A DNA stretch of 64,000 nucleotides from Edolisoma coerulescens (Eukaryota > Chordata > Aves > Passeriformes > Campephagidae). Under the pieces are notes generated by a model. It was not told the DNA's origin and did no database searches. It worked only from the letters and a program-made list of their open reading frames with translations. Below, in pieces: positions 37,201 through 49,840 of the stretch; the first letter of the stretch is position 1, and each line of letters starts with the position of its first letter. The translations under genes and the position numbers were made by a program. Where the stretch lies: positions 5,069,892 to 5,133,891 of the forward strand of contig VWZW01006289.1 of the NCBI GenBank assembly GCA_013397115.1, read 5' to 3'.

Positions 37201-40200
37201 AGATCTCCATGACAAATAACAGCACAGTTGATGTATACCTACCCTACCCTTTCCCCTCTTTAGTTATTGTTAATTAAGCTGTTTTCTCTGTTTTGTGTTG
37301 TTTTCTTAGTTACCTTGATATAAAGAATTTTACACAGTAAAATTTTGTTTTGGAGAGTGCAAAAGTTATTTGCGAACACATGAGATACCCTGACAGCTGC
37401 AGGTTGGCTGCATGGAAACATTTGCAGGCTGATGACAGTGCAGTGGTGGCTGCTGCCAAGCAAGGCCTCTAAAAGTGCTGTAAGATCCTTTAGCTGCTTC
37501 TACAGCCACTGTTGGTTTAAATACGAATGTGAAGAAAAATTATAGACAAAATACTATATTCAAGGGGGGCTGCAACTCCATCAACAGAACTTTCATTTCG
37601 GAGCTGACTTGCCTTAGAATGATTTTTGCACAGTTTTCCTAACATGGATACATAGTTAAATCTGATAGGTAGAAAGGTAATGTAGTCAACTACATGATTA
37701 GTACACACAGATTCTAGTTCTCTAGCTGACTAACAGCTGTTGTGCTTTTCACAGTGGTGGGAAGACTGAGACTGGAAGACTCACAGAGCAATAGTAAAAA
37801 CTTCTGTTCATGTAGCAGTCTGAATATGATGGCTTTTATAACTATAAAAAAAAATCCAGGTATGTATTTATCTATCAGATGTTAAGAATATTCACTATTT
37901 CGAAATATTATATATAGGGTATTTTTGTTCACAGATAAAAAAAATCAGGCAAGTAGATGCAGTGATACAAAGCATGCATAATTCTGCAGTTAAATGGTGG
38001 AATTAAGAATAAGTATTACACTTACAAATAGATGTTTCACCACAAAGTGTATATACATACAGAAAATGATCTACTGAAAAAAAAAAAAGTATTAAAGATA
38101 CTAATTTTCTGAAGACACTCCTTTAATTTGTAGTGGGAAAAGAGCCTTCTGCGCAACATTTCCTGTGATAGGAGTTTCAGACAGTTTTAATAGCAAACTT
38201 CACTGAAAACTGCAGAACATGGATGCTAATGAATACTCCATACTATCATTTTCATTCTTGGAATATAAAAATGGAAAGATAAATAAAATAAATGAGAAAC
38301 CAAATTAACAGTTTATGTCAAAATAAAGAAAAACATAATAAATCCATTCTAAACTAATTGGAATAGATTTCTTGCATCTCAACTTGCTTTGGTTGTGTTA
38401 CTTAACTTTTACTTACACTGTGTTTATCTTATTTTCTGTTGTTAAACATTCTCTTACTTCACTGAAAAAGACATGGTGTGTGTCTGTTCTGGGTGGCTGA
38501 GAGAACTCTGATCCCTTTCAAGACTTTCCTGGATTCATAGCTTTTTGGTCCCACAAGGACTACTTTGGTTATCTGATTTACACTCTCTGAGTAAAAGGCT
38601 TTTTTTTTTTCAGCAATATTCAAAAAAATTCCTTAGTCATGACGCAGGACCATTCAAAGTGGGGAAAAGTTAGTGAACCATGTCATACAAGTACTATTTT
38701 AAAAACATGGTTTATGGAACGTTTCCAGATAGAAATTTATAAACAAAAATTCATCAATCTTCTCAGTAAAAAAAAATCAGTTTATGAGACCTCAGAATAC
38801 TGAAGTAAATGAACAGTCATAGTATTTGGTGTGTTCAGATATGCTCTAGAACAAAGTATGTTTCCCAGTTTTTTCATCTTTCTGAAGGATAAACACCCTG
38901 GTTGTCTATCAGTGAGAGTAAATATACAAAATATTAAGGTGTATACCCACTTTTTTTAATAGTAGTATGCAGTTGTGATGTTTTGCCTTGAACTAGCTTT
39001 CATAGGATGGGGTACAGTGTATTTAATGAAAAAGGTTGATTTGAATGACAGCTGAATACCACAAAGAAAAGGGCAGCCCTGCATGGGTCATGACTGAAAT
39101 TGGCTGCTGCTGTGATTTAGTAAGAGCTTTTCAGTTGGGAAGTGGATATTGTAACTCACAAAAGCTAACTTACAGCAACAAATTGAGCTGAATAGAGCTC
39201 TGAATTAATTCATGGTTTATTGAGTTCCCCTCCTGTCAGTGATAGCCAACAGTTAACTGAAGTGATTAGTTCAATATTCAGTCACACTGATGTACAGCCA
39301 ACTTTCCAGCTTACAGAAGTCCTGAAAGGTCTAATTTAAATCCTGGCAAGTACATAATTTAAAAACAAACTAAAACAAACAAATAGAAACAACCCAAAAT
39401 TAGTAGCCTGGGAGAGGTGAGTTCAGTACAAACCAGAGGATGGTAGTTTTCATCACAAAACACACAGCCCTTCAGTCTTTGCCTTCATCCAAAAGGGTTT
39501 AGATGGGTCTTGTTACTGCCCAGCATTACTTGATACACAAAGGAAATCTCAATAGTGTTTATGCTGTTGTCTGCAAGCTTATGAAAATAAATAATAATTA
39601 ATGGCTGGTATGTACACCAAACCTGAAATCAGATTGAGTTGGAAACATTCATTTTCCTAGCCTAGAGAGAAGACAAGAGTGAGTTAAAATACCAGTAGCT
39701 CTTTGCAACATTACCACGATGAATAAGAAATAAACCTGAGTTCATATCAAAGGGTAGCTTTGCAATGTCAGGATTTATAAACAAAAGCTTAAACATGAGA
39801 CCTCATACAATACGGGGCCTCAGCCCCATCACAAGTCATCATGAGGTTCAGCACTACTGTTCCTTCACCACTTCCAAGTATGGCTGTATATTGGTCCTGG
39901 AGGAAAATAGCTGTTAATTCCTGTGCAAAATGAAGGTATTTTTGTGTGTGTTTTTTCAAGGTCTACTTGCCACTGCTTATCCAGATTGTGCAATGAACTA
40001 TGTAAAGTCACACTCTAAAGCACAGAAGCTCCCTATAAACACTTAGCAATAGCACAAAAACATCTGCTTCATAGGAAGCTCCGACTGGTAAGAATTTAAA
40101 CCAGAAGTTCTGGCAGAAAATGTATGCTCTCCTTAGAGAATGTAAAAAGGTTTGGAGAAAAGTTGCCTTTTCATCCTGATTTTAGAAGAATTTTATGTGA

Positions 40201-40801
40201 TGTTATTGGGCCAACCTAAAGGAAATGGGTCCGTGCTTTTGGCTAGAGGCATGACAGTTCTGTGCCTTTATAAAGGCATAGACAGCAACTATTGTTATTA
40301 GGAAGGCTTCCTTGTAACCATTTAGCTGTAAGCGTAAATGATCTTAAAGCAAGGTTCTCCATGAAAAAGACCTCAAAGCAAAGCAAGTGGGCAGTAAAGA
40401 GACTGAAAAAAACCAAATATGTTCAAGTATATACGTATTTAAGTCAAAGGAAATCAAAAGCATATTATCTCATATTTGCCCTACTTATTTTAAAATACAT
40501 AATAAAGAAGGAAATGATACATGAGCGTCAAATGTAGTCACTGGTTTATCTGTGATCCCTGGTATTATTCAGTAAGTGCTGAGGATCAAATTCCTCTTTC
40601 ATGCAGCACCCTTGATTTTAGTGGAGTTTCATCAGTAAGAGGTTTGGTCTCTGTGTAGAGCAGATTGTACATTGCATTTACACATATAAAAGCATCTTTT
40701 TCATAATGGCAGCAGTTTATCTAGCACCATCGTGGGCGTTCTGCAACAGATTATCATCCTGTTTCTCCTGGTAATAATAGCAGAATAGACATGAAAATAA
40801 G
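34221..40801. other. Unique AT-rich stretch without a recognised gene
   Basis: No gene is recognised. An A17 run lies at 36,592-36,608. The 36,740-37,140 part is GC-richer (codon-like text on both strands, no family match). An 8-bp inverted repeat (ATGGAGAT at 37,178-37,185 and ATCTCCAT at 37,203-37,210) is present. The remainder to 40.8 kb is AT-rich with A-runs near 38,079 and T-runs near 38,601. Confidence 0.6.
36592..36608. repeat. A17 homopolymer
   Basis: There are seventeen adenines in a row. No LINE or SINE body or processed-gene sequence is recognisable directly upstream, so I do not read it as a retroposon tail. Confidence 0.9.

Positions 40802-40846
<45 letters not shown>
40802..40846. 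repeat. (GATA)11 microsatellite
   Basis: Forty-five uninterrupted bases of the tetranucleotide GATA (11.25 copies). It creates a false minus-strand frame with a repeating YLSI pattern. A perfect array of this length is usually length-variable between individuals. Confidence 0.97.
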
Positions 40847-43800
40847 GTGTTCCTGTAAAATTGTAAGTTTTCATATAAATCTAATTGGCTGCATTCATAT
40901 CCACTTGCAATCACAGGAAAAAAAGAATCGATATTGGGAGACTCAGCTTATTTTAAATCATTGAATTACTAATACTCATAAAGGCAGCTGCTCATTGTTG
41001 GTCCACTAAGTTAAAGAACGTCCAGCAAATCAGTGGAAAAAAATAATAAATTCAAGGAAATAATGATGTTCTGCAAACACTAAAACACACCACAAGTTAA
41101 TTCAGAGTTATTTATTAAATTCTTCAAAGCAACACGTCTGGCACAATCAAGCCAAACTCTCAGGCACGTGATTAACTTGAAGTATGTGACTGGCCTGACT
41201 AAACCCAAGGGATTACACATATTTTAAAAGTCATAATCTTCTTAGGTATTTTTTTATTGGAAACAGAGTCTTCTAAATGCACCACATGGAAATTTTGCCC
41301 TTAATTTCTACAGAAGATGTATTACGTTTCACTCCATGTAATTATTTATTTTTTTCTTATTTGCGCAAAATTAGCATTCATTGCCATATCTCTACAACTG
41401 TGTTTCTGCCTGTGCATTTCGGAGGACACTGGAATCATCACATGTCACATCCCACAGCTGGGGAAAACAGGTCTTCACTAGGACTTCGAGGCTGGCCTTG
41501 AGGTTGCCATGAGTTGCCTCATCATGGTTGCAAGGCAGAAGATACGCAAGTGACTCTACTGGTGGCCTTCCAAAGATCTGTGTTAAACTTACCACTGAGC
41601 TATGGATGTAAACCAGTAGGGAATTTAAAAGAGGAAACTCTAGGCTGATTTAACAGGCATCCTGATCTCCAAAGTTACACAGAATTATTTTTCAGGCTCA
41701 TGAGAGAGACATTGTCTAGAATTGTACAAGATGGATCTACACTGCCTGTGTAGTTTGGATCAGGGGGGTTTTTTGAATTGGTTCCTTCTAGTTATATCTC
41801 TTATGGTGCTTGGGTTCACACTGAAGAGTGCCCAGAAGAACAAATGATGTTTATTATTTTCAGATGAAACTCAACAAGAAGGAAGGCTTCAAAAGGGATT
41901 CTGACTGTGCTTTAGCTGCTGATGGGTGTTCAGTTCACAGGACCACATTAGTCCTAGCCTGTAGGAGTCCCCCACCCTGCATCTGAGAGACCTACTCCTA
42001 GTGCGCAGCACTATTTCTTAGTTTAGATATACTTCAGCATGTCTAAACTGCTTCAGTGCTGAGCACTAGGTCTATTCCAGATCATAATAAATGGTAATCT
42101 GACCTATTCTTTTTCTATAGTCTAAACTGTTAACTGAAGAATCTTTTTAAAGGTAAGTATATGAACAACATTCTAAAACCTTACAGAATAATTCGATCAT
42201 AAAATATAAATTTCTAGCATTCCTGAAGTCAGAAAAGGGGCAAAGATTTGTTGAATTTTTGTACTGTTGTTTAACTACAGTCTGCTATTAAGTTCATGTT
42301 TGTGACTTTTTAAAAACTCAGGATCTTCTTCAACAGACTGCCTTGTTTTTTATAGTCATGAAACCAGCTCTATAAAAGGAAGAGGAATGTGCACTCATTT
42401 CAACTTGATCTGTTAGCTACAAAGAATGAGTTTAATCATTTCATTAATCAGCCATTTTTATAGATCAAACTATATTCAGTCTTCCCTAAAGATTTTTTTC
42501 TGTGATCACTGTATGAAAAACTAAAATGGTGAACAGGAAATTGAAACTGTTATTATACAGGAAATAACAGCACTCTGTCAAAATCTAAAGAAGAAACACA
42601 TGTTAAAACTTACTGTCAACATCTAACATATCAGATCAGATAGAGAGAAAGACAAAAATTACAAGAATCATTATAATATCAATTGAGGGCAAAGTTCTGT
42701 GTGAAAATAAATCCTTTCCAGTTCCGTGAAAAGGAGCTGAACACAGAGTATCTGATGGAGCAAAGATCTTGTCATAATTTCATATACTGGTGAATCATAT
42801 GGCAGAAAATTCACTTCCCTCTCCCATCCCTCCAGATTTTATACAGTCATAACTGTAATATCTAATATATGTAATGAACTCTGTGCCTTTCTAATCTATG
42901 CCCAGCTTTCAAGAAGTGCTCTGGTGTTCATTACCAGCCAGGGACAAAGCGTTCAAGTGCCGTTTTCTCTAGTACAGTCCTGGTACTGTGTATTTGAATT
43001 TATTTGCAAATTTAACAGTTGTTTGATTAAAGCTGTTGGAAAGTGTTGAGATGGAACAGGAAATCAGCGAAAATAAACCAATTTGTGAGAATTACTGACA
43101 AAGTTTTTGAACTTTTGTAAATGAACTGAGAAAACTGTACTCTGTGATAATCATTACTGCCCCAGTACCTAATTGTATTTGTTTAAGCTATTTATTGTTC
43201 ATATAGCAATGCATCACATGGGAAAGTGATTTGCATCCTTAGGGCAACCTTTTTATGGCAACCGGTGGAATGAAAAACCGACATGCAGCATTAACCACCA
43301 ACTAAAACATGTATTTTCCACATGCATTTCACCTCAAACTTAAAGGGAAATTTGGAACAGCATAACACTTGGGATTTACCAGCCACAGAGCTTCCAGGCA
43401 GTTTATAGCTTCTCCTTTCTTAGAACTTGCTAATTACAGCTCCCAGAACTAAGTTTTAGTCAGAGTAATCCCCAAGATGTTAAATACAGCACAGGCAGAG
43501 CAGCAGTGCATTTTTCTGCTGGTGAGCACTGTTCAGACATGACTCAATTTGCTGGAGTCCTGAGCTGTGCACTCAGCATGGCCTCAAGTGTGCTTATCAT
43601 AAGAAATCTGATGGGCAATATTTGAGTAAACACTCCTGTTAAACACTTCTTCTGAGCCCAAGTTCTCTCCCCACAGATCTGTGGAGCAGTAGACCATAAG
43701 ACCCCCAGGTTCTCAGGTTGTCTAGAGTTGAACTAGGCAATATGAAAACAGTAACCAGTACCCAAAAAAAAAAAATCTTGTGTAAAACTAGTTGGAAAAC

Positions 43801-46526
43801 CACCTACAGTAACAGACACAAGAGACACCTTCTAACAGCTTCTGACTTCTCTTGTAAGGACCTATCACCAATATTCTTGAACAGCTATTAAAACCATAAC
43901 AGATTGTTACCCTTCACCTTTTACCTTTCCAATGCTTCTTGTTACTTATGAGCCAACTTTTCTCTCTCATCTCTTTAAATAAGATTTTTCTACTATACTA
44001 AATACAACTGTGTTGTCCCTACCATATCAAAACTAAATTCCTTCTTTCTTTTTGCTTCATTCTCTAGGCATGAAGTTGGCTCCAACAGCCTTGTCGAGGC
44101 ATCTAATTCCTATATGTGATACAATCCAAAATTTGAGAGTAAACCTAGAACATCAACTTGTTCCATGAGTTGTGGACTATACTTTGCTTTAGAATATTAG
44201 TGTTGTGCTATTAGCAAACTGAAAATCTGAGCACCTCTCACTTAGAATTAATGTGCAAAAAGCATATTCAAATGTGATTGTTATAGATCCAAGCAGACCA
44301 GAGCTTTGAAGTTCAGGACAGGTAATCAGAGCTGTTGCAAAAACTACTTTTTCTACTCATACTATGGAAGGTTTCAACAGATGCTGAAAAAAAAAAAGAA
44401 GAGGAAAAAAAAGATAAAATATGCTGTGACTTCTGTGAGACCTCCCTCCCCTCTTCTAAATCTGCAGGATTGCTGAAGACCTCAGATGACAAAGTAACTC
44501 TGAATGGTTTGGGTCAATCCCAACTGGATGTTTTGGTGGCCTACTTGGGCCATTATAGGCACAGCCACCAGGTGGTTTTACTCTTTTCCTGACACCAGAG
44601 AAAGACTGTTCCAGTCTACCTGGCATCTATATTGAGAAGATCAGTCATTGTCTTTATTAGTCACTTCAGGTAAAAGTAATGGAAATTATGTATTTCTCAG
44701 TTCCATTTCTACTAGCAGTCTCTATCCACCAGTTGAATAAGGATGCTAGCCTTAGAGGCTAGAGCATGTTACAGAGACATGGAAAGGAAACAGGAAAAAA
44801 TATTTTAAGTAGAAGCCCTTCCACATGAAAGAAGAGATATTTAGGTTCTGCCCTGTATGGCTGAATTTAGAGCCACAGCATGGAACCAATGTTATTTAAC
44901 AAATCATATTACTCTACCATATAAAACATTTTATTTTTTTAATTTGCACAAATATTCACTATATTTGCAACAATAATCTCTGTGCAAGAAATTAGCTTGT
45001 ACATGTTGATAAAACTCTTGGTGAATCAAATTTTGCTTTGCTGAACAAGTCTATAGTGACTTGCAATAACTTACACTGAAAAAAAGAAAATGTGGCATTG
45101 ATTTCACCTTGAACACAACATCCACGGGAGAGATGTCTGCTGTTACACACTAGAGCGTAGAAAATTACAGTATTATCAATACCATGTTTCTTTTGGTTCA
45201 CTCCTGGAATACCTCTCTAATTCTGACATGTGATATACTATGTCACCTCCATGTCTGGTAGACTTACTCCTTTCATCTAGCTTTCAAGGTAGAGGACCTG
45301 AACTCAATTTCTTTTTTTTTTTTTCAGTCTGGTAAAGGCATTCTCTGGTAGAGCTATAATAAAAAGCAGTGGTTTGCACACCACTGAAGTAAGCAGTCAT
45401 AAAAAGAAAACTGGAATTCACAAAATCGGCTGATGTTGATGTTCATTCTTTCTTGAATGCAGTCTGTGCAAAAATGAAATTCACTATCTTTGGATTGACT
45501 GTTGTGATATACACCAAGCTCTAGTTCTTCAGAGTTTGACCACCTTGAGTGATATATGTTAATGACTTGCTTTAGCATTGCACCTAATATAAATCTTTCT
45601 GTCATTGATGAAAGGAATAAAAGTTTTATTTTTTAATGAAATATGATGTGGTCTTTCTAGTGCTCTATTTAAACATCACCTAGGAGTAGATCATGTTTTT
45701 AGAAGTCAGGAGTAGCCCCAGGCCCTCCATAATTCTAATTGATGTAAATGAAGAAAATAATGAAAGCTTGTGTGTGCTGACCCTGTTATACAGAATGGTT
45801 TCACCTCAGTTAATCGAAGAACCTTTAGAGATGTTGCAAGCATCTGGCCTGAATAGAGAGTTCTTCAGTCTCTGATACTAAACTGGCTGCATTCAGATGA
45901 GATACTGTGCCCAGATTTCCAGCAAAACAGCTGAATTTCTAAATGCTGACATGTTGAAAACAAAGTACTGTGGAAATAACATGAAAACAAAACTAAACTC
46001 CTCTTCTCAGAAAACATTGTCCTTGATGTTGGATGAAAATTAGATGAATGGATAAATCTGAGAACTAACTCCTCCGCGTGGGATGTTTCTGTTCCTGCTA
46101 AGAAGCTGAAAGCATAGATAAATTTTCATTTTGTGTTTGAAATGCCAAACATCAGGTTTGACAATATTAATACTATATAGAGCAAAAACTAGGAATAACA
46201 CTTCCTTTTCAGTCACTATCTTCATAAAACTGACATTTGTAAAAGCTAATGCGGTCCAGAATTATTATTTATTTTTGCTCTGTAGTAGCTTATTACAGCA
46301 TTTTTCTAGAAACACAGATACTCTGGTAGCATGTTACCTTTGTCATATCTAATACGTGTACTTTCCATAAAATGACCTTCATGCTATGCAGCCAATAATG
46401 TTTGCAAGTAAAACCTGAAGACAAATGAAGGTCTGTAATAACACACTGGAAGGTTATGTTTATTGATTACAAGACTGAATATTTTCACGGTGGTATTCCT
46501 TTCTCATAAAAATGAAGCATTAAGAC
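40847..46526. other. Unique AT-rich stretch without a recognised gene
   Basis: No gene is recognised. A block at 41,380-41,600 is GC-richer and open on both strands but matches nothing I know. The 43,140-43,330 part looks like conserved noncoding sequence. A purine run at 44,387-44,414 and a T13 run at 45,312-45,324 are low-complexity patches. Minus-strand open frames near 45.0-45.6 kb have no splice support. Confidence 0.6.
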
Positions 46527-46548
46527 TTTTTTTTTTTTTTTTTTTTTT
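46527..46548. repeat. T22 homopolymer
   Basis: Twenty-two thymines run in a row and end in AG. This could be the A-tail of a minus-strand retroposon, but the sequence to its right (46,549 onward) is AT-rich and matches no element I recognise. Confidence 0.9.
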
Positions 46549-46967
46549 AGAACTAGAAGTATTTACAATTGTTTTACAGAAGTGGTTATTTAATTTTTTA
46601 GTGAGTTCATAGAGTGTTCAGGATCAAAACAGTAATTCTAAGTACCAGTTGTGTACAGAATGAATTAGAAAAAGAAAAAACAAAAAAGCAAGACTTGAGG
46701 AGAAGGTCCACCCATATGCTGCTCATACAAATTTAAAAGCCTAGCTTCTTGAATGCTAAACAGTAGATAATGAAATTTCTATAAGTTTAATGTCTTTCGA
46801 ATGTGTAAACATAGGCTTGTTTTTGCAAATTGTGAAAGGTGCTTTAAAACAAGAAAAGAAGAGGCAGGACAGGAAAAGTACAAGGGTGTGATGAAGATTT
46901 GTAATGAGAATAGGAAAAGAATGACAGGATAATATTCTGATTAAAAAGCAAAGGAGCAGAGAAGCTG

Positions 46968-47015
46968 CTCACTGTAAATGGTTTTGCAGTACTCACTATA
47001 AATGGTTTTGCTTCT
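46968..47015. repeat. Tandem duplication of a 24-base unit
   Basis: Unit one (46,968-46,991) and unit two (46,992-47,015) share CTCACT, then one changed base (G to A), then TAAATGGTTTTGC. They differ again only in the last few bases. Two copies abut exactly, so this is a small local duplication. No gene is affected. Confidence 0.85.
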
Positions 47016-49588
47016 CAGGCACAGTTACTTCTTAATATCAGCACAATTCTACAAACAATATGTTATTTTCTCTGAACACCCCTTCCCTTGAAAAAGTCTG
47101 TCCTAAAGCTAGAAAAAATCTGTTTTCATACTGATTTACTGGAACCTGTGTCATTTTTTTTTAATTTGTCTTCCTTTTTGAAGAAATTCCTGCAAATACG
47201 AGGTTGAAAGAACCTGAAGACTGTTTGAGGTGAAAAAGCCACATGGGCAGAAAGCAGCACTTTCATGCGCTTTCCCAGGCCTGTCAAAATGGTCCCTGCA
47301 TTAGCCTGAAGGTATAAACCTTTACATATCAGCAAAGATTATGAGGAGAACCATCCTTTCCTATTGAAACTAAAATAAAATGCAAAGCTAAGTCGGGAAG
47401 GCAAACAAGGTTTGCAGGAAAGCCCTGCTGGGCTGAACACTCCTCTCCGTATCTCTTTCTGACATTTGCTTGTGCCATTCTGGAACAGCAATGAGAGGAC
47501 TGAACCTATTTAACCCTTATCATTCCCATTCTCTCTGGTACTGAAGACTGTCTTCCTAAAGCTATAAGGTGTTTTCTGACTAAGAGAAAGCAGGGAACTT
47601 GAGCAGCAAGAGATGGTCTACTCTTCATCAAAAGGAAACCATGTCTCCAGAACAAGAAAGAATTAAAAATTTTGACTTGAAAAAAACCAAAGATTTTGTA
47701 TTTTTGCAAGGGATTTAAACTTCCCTTGGATCACTTACCTGAGATATCAGTACAATTGGTTTCACTATGGTCATTTTTTTCAATGTAAAATGAAGAAAAG
47801 AAAGTCATCACTTGCACAGTACTGAGGCTTTTAAACTGTATTATAGGCTATGTTTTATAAAATGTACTAAGGAACAAAATAAAAAAGATCAGTAACAGCC
47901 TTCTTGCTTCCATTCCTTAAACGAAAAGAAAAGAAGTATTTTTCTAATATATTTTTCTAAATTGTGTCTGCAAGAGGTTTTTCAGTTTGTAGAAGCTGTG
48001 GGATGAATGGATACCGATGAAGAAATTGTAGCTTATAAATACAGCACAGCAGAAAAGTTGACTGGGTTTCTGATTTCTCCACTGACCTTTGAGTGCAATT
48101 GCCATATTAATATGTGACATTAATATTGACAAAGGTCCCAGGCGGCACTTTTGACCCTGAGTGAAAGCAAGGACTATTCCCTGAGGGGAAAAGAGAATGG
48201 CAACTTGAGAAGGTGCAGTGCAGAGACATGTTGGAAGTGGAGTGATATGATGGGTCAGGAGGTGCCTGCAGGCAATCCAGGCCCTGACTTCTCAATCTGA
48301 CCAAGGTAAGAGAGAAGGAGTGGGGCAGCTTGTCCACACAACTCTCCTTTACCTAGCATAGACATTTTATGACACTTCTTGTTTGGAGCAAGTCACAGTA
48401 GTTAAGAATTTATAACAGAAGTAGATGACATAGCAAAAGACTCCTTGGTCTTACAGTACCAGCCTTCCCTCACAAGAATAGTGTTCCATGCAAATAAATT
48501 CAATGCTTCCTGTGAGAGCCAAAATCAACAGCTTTGTACTTCCTAGATAACATGGATCAGTTGCTAGGGGCTACTTCACCTTTCACTTAGTGCATTGGTT
48601 GCTGCATATTTCTGTGGTTTTTTAGATAATCCAAATAAATTTGAAGGATCTGTCTCCTCTCTTCAAAGGGTTAAGCTTAATTCCTAGCTACATGCACTGT
48701 CACAGTGGCACATTAAAATTAAGATAAGAGCTATTCAAAGAAAAAATAAACAAAACATTTTCAGGCAGGAAGAAAGTTTTAATCTAAGCCTCTGAAATAC
48801 TACAGATCATTAAATCACAGTTTAAACAAGATCATAATTTACTACTCTAAAGTCTTCCTTAAACAGAACTATGATTTGCATCACACTACATGAAACTCCC
48901 ACTTTTTGCTTTTTTATATAATAGACCTGTCATATGAGATGTTTGTTTTGGACAAAAACATGCTTCGATCTGATTTCAGCAATTCATTCTGATCCACTCT
49001 CCTATATTTGCTGCATTATTTTTTTCAGTGAAGGCTGCACAAATCTTGTGCCTAGTGCTGCTGCATATTTACTGTCAGGAGGTCCATATCATTCTTTCTG
49101 TCTAGGTAGAAAATATAAAGAAGAGGACACATGACATTGGGTGAAAGAAGAAGAAAGTAGACAAAATATAAATATTCATTTAACTGTGTAAAATATGCCA
49201 ATATTTTGCATTAACGGCATCTGAAAACTAGCACTTATGATACATCATTCTATATAAATAAAAGGAAGATTTTCTTCTGCAAAGCATGTTTTTTTCCAAA
49301 GAACTACATTTTCTAGTGTTTTTAATAAGTCTGAACTGAAAGATCTATCATATTACTTTCCACACCACCCAATGATCACTTTAAAGTACTACCTTGTTTT
49401 CTTAGTATAAATTTCTGAGTAGGAAAAATAAGTCAATACAAATAAATAACAATAATAAGAGAGTCTCTTTAATTTGTGCTTATATGAAAGAACACCATGC
49501 CATATTATTGAAGACCCATCGACTTCTGTGTTTTCATGAGAATACCTCAGGGATTTTGGTTTTCTCACCCTCTACAAATTGTACTCAC
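47016..49588. other. Unique stretch without a recognised gene
   Basis: No supportable gene is present. The 48,100-48,340 part is GC-richer and contains a plus-strand donor-like ccaaggtaagag at about 48,302-48,310, but no exon can be delimited. The rest is AT-rich. Confidence 0.6.
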
Positions 49589-49840
49589 CAGTTTTTTCAA
49601 ATGTGACTGTACTAAATTCACAGCTGAACTTACGTGTGTTTTCTATTATCATTGTTTTCTTGTTACCTGAGTCAAAGCACACCTCACTCCTTACTGCATT
49701 CCCTGGAGCAAAGTGAGAGATAGACACAACTTTGATAGATGATATCTGGACAGCAAGTGTGCAGGACCTGTTGTGGTTATACTTGACAAGACTCGTTGAC
49801 ATTTTTGTACAGGGATAACTTGATCCTTCCATCACAGCAT
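49589..49840 (-). CDS. Candidate internal exon of an unidentified (possibly extracellular) protein
   Basis: On the minus strand the segment lies between an acceptor ending gcgtttcag and an exact consensus donor (ACTG|gtgagtacaa). Of the three frames, only one is open from end to end: 84 codons, entering and leaving in phase 1. Symmetric 1-1 exons are typical of shuffled extracellular modules such as Ig or FN3 domains. The peptide carries four cysteines in YPCTK, NRSCTLAVQI, SEVCFDSG and RKFSCEFSTV, spaced as in a disulphide-bonded beta fold. There is an N-x-S site (NRS), and the end reads TFEKTG. GC content and third-position GC (about 46 percent) exceed the flanks. The acceptor's pyrimidine tract is poor. 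I do not recognise the family. It may be a pseudo-exon. Confidence 0.4.

Noticed and set aside
40717..40914. Minus-strand open frame with repeated YLSI
   Set aside because: It is produced by the GATA microsatellite.
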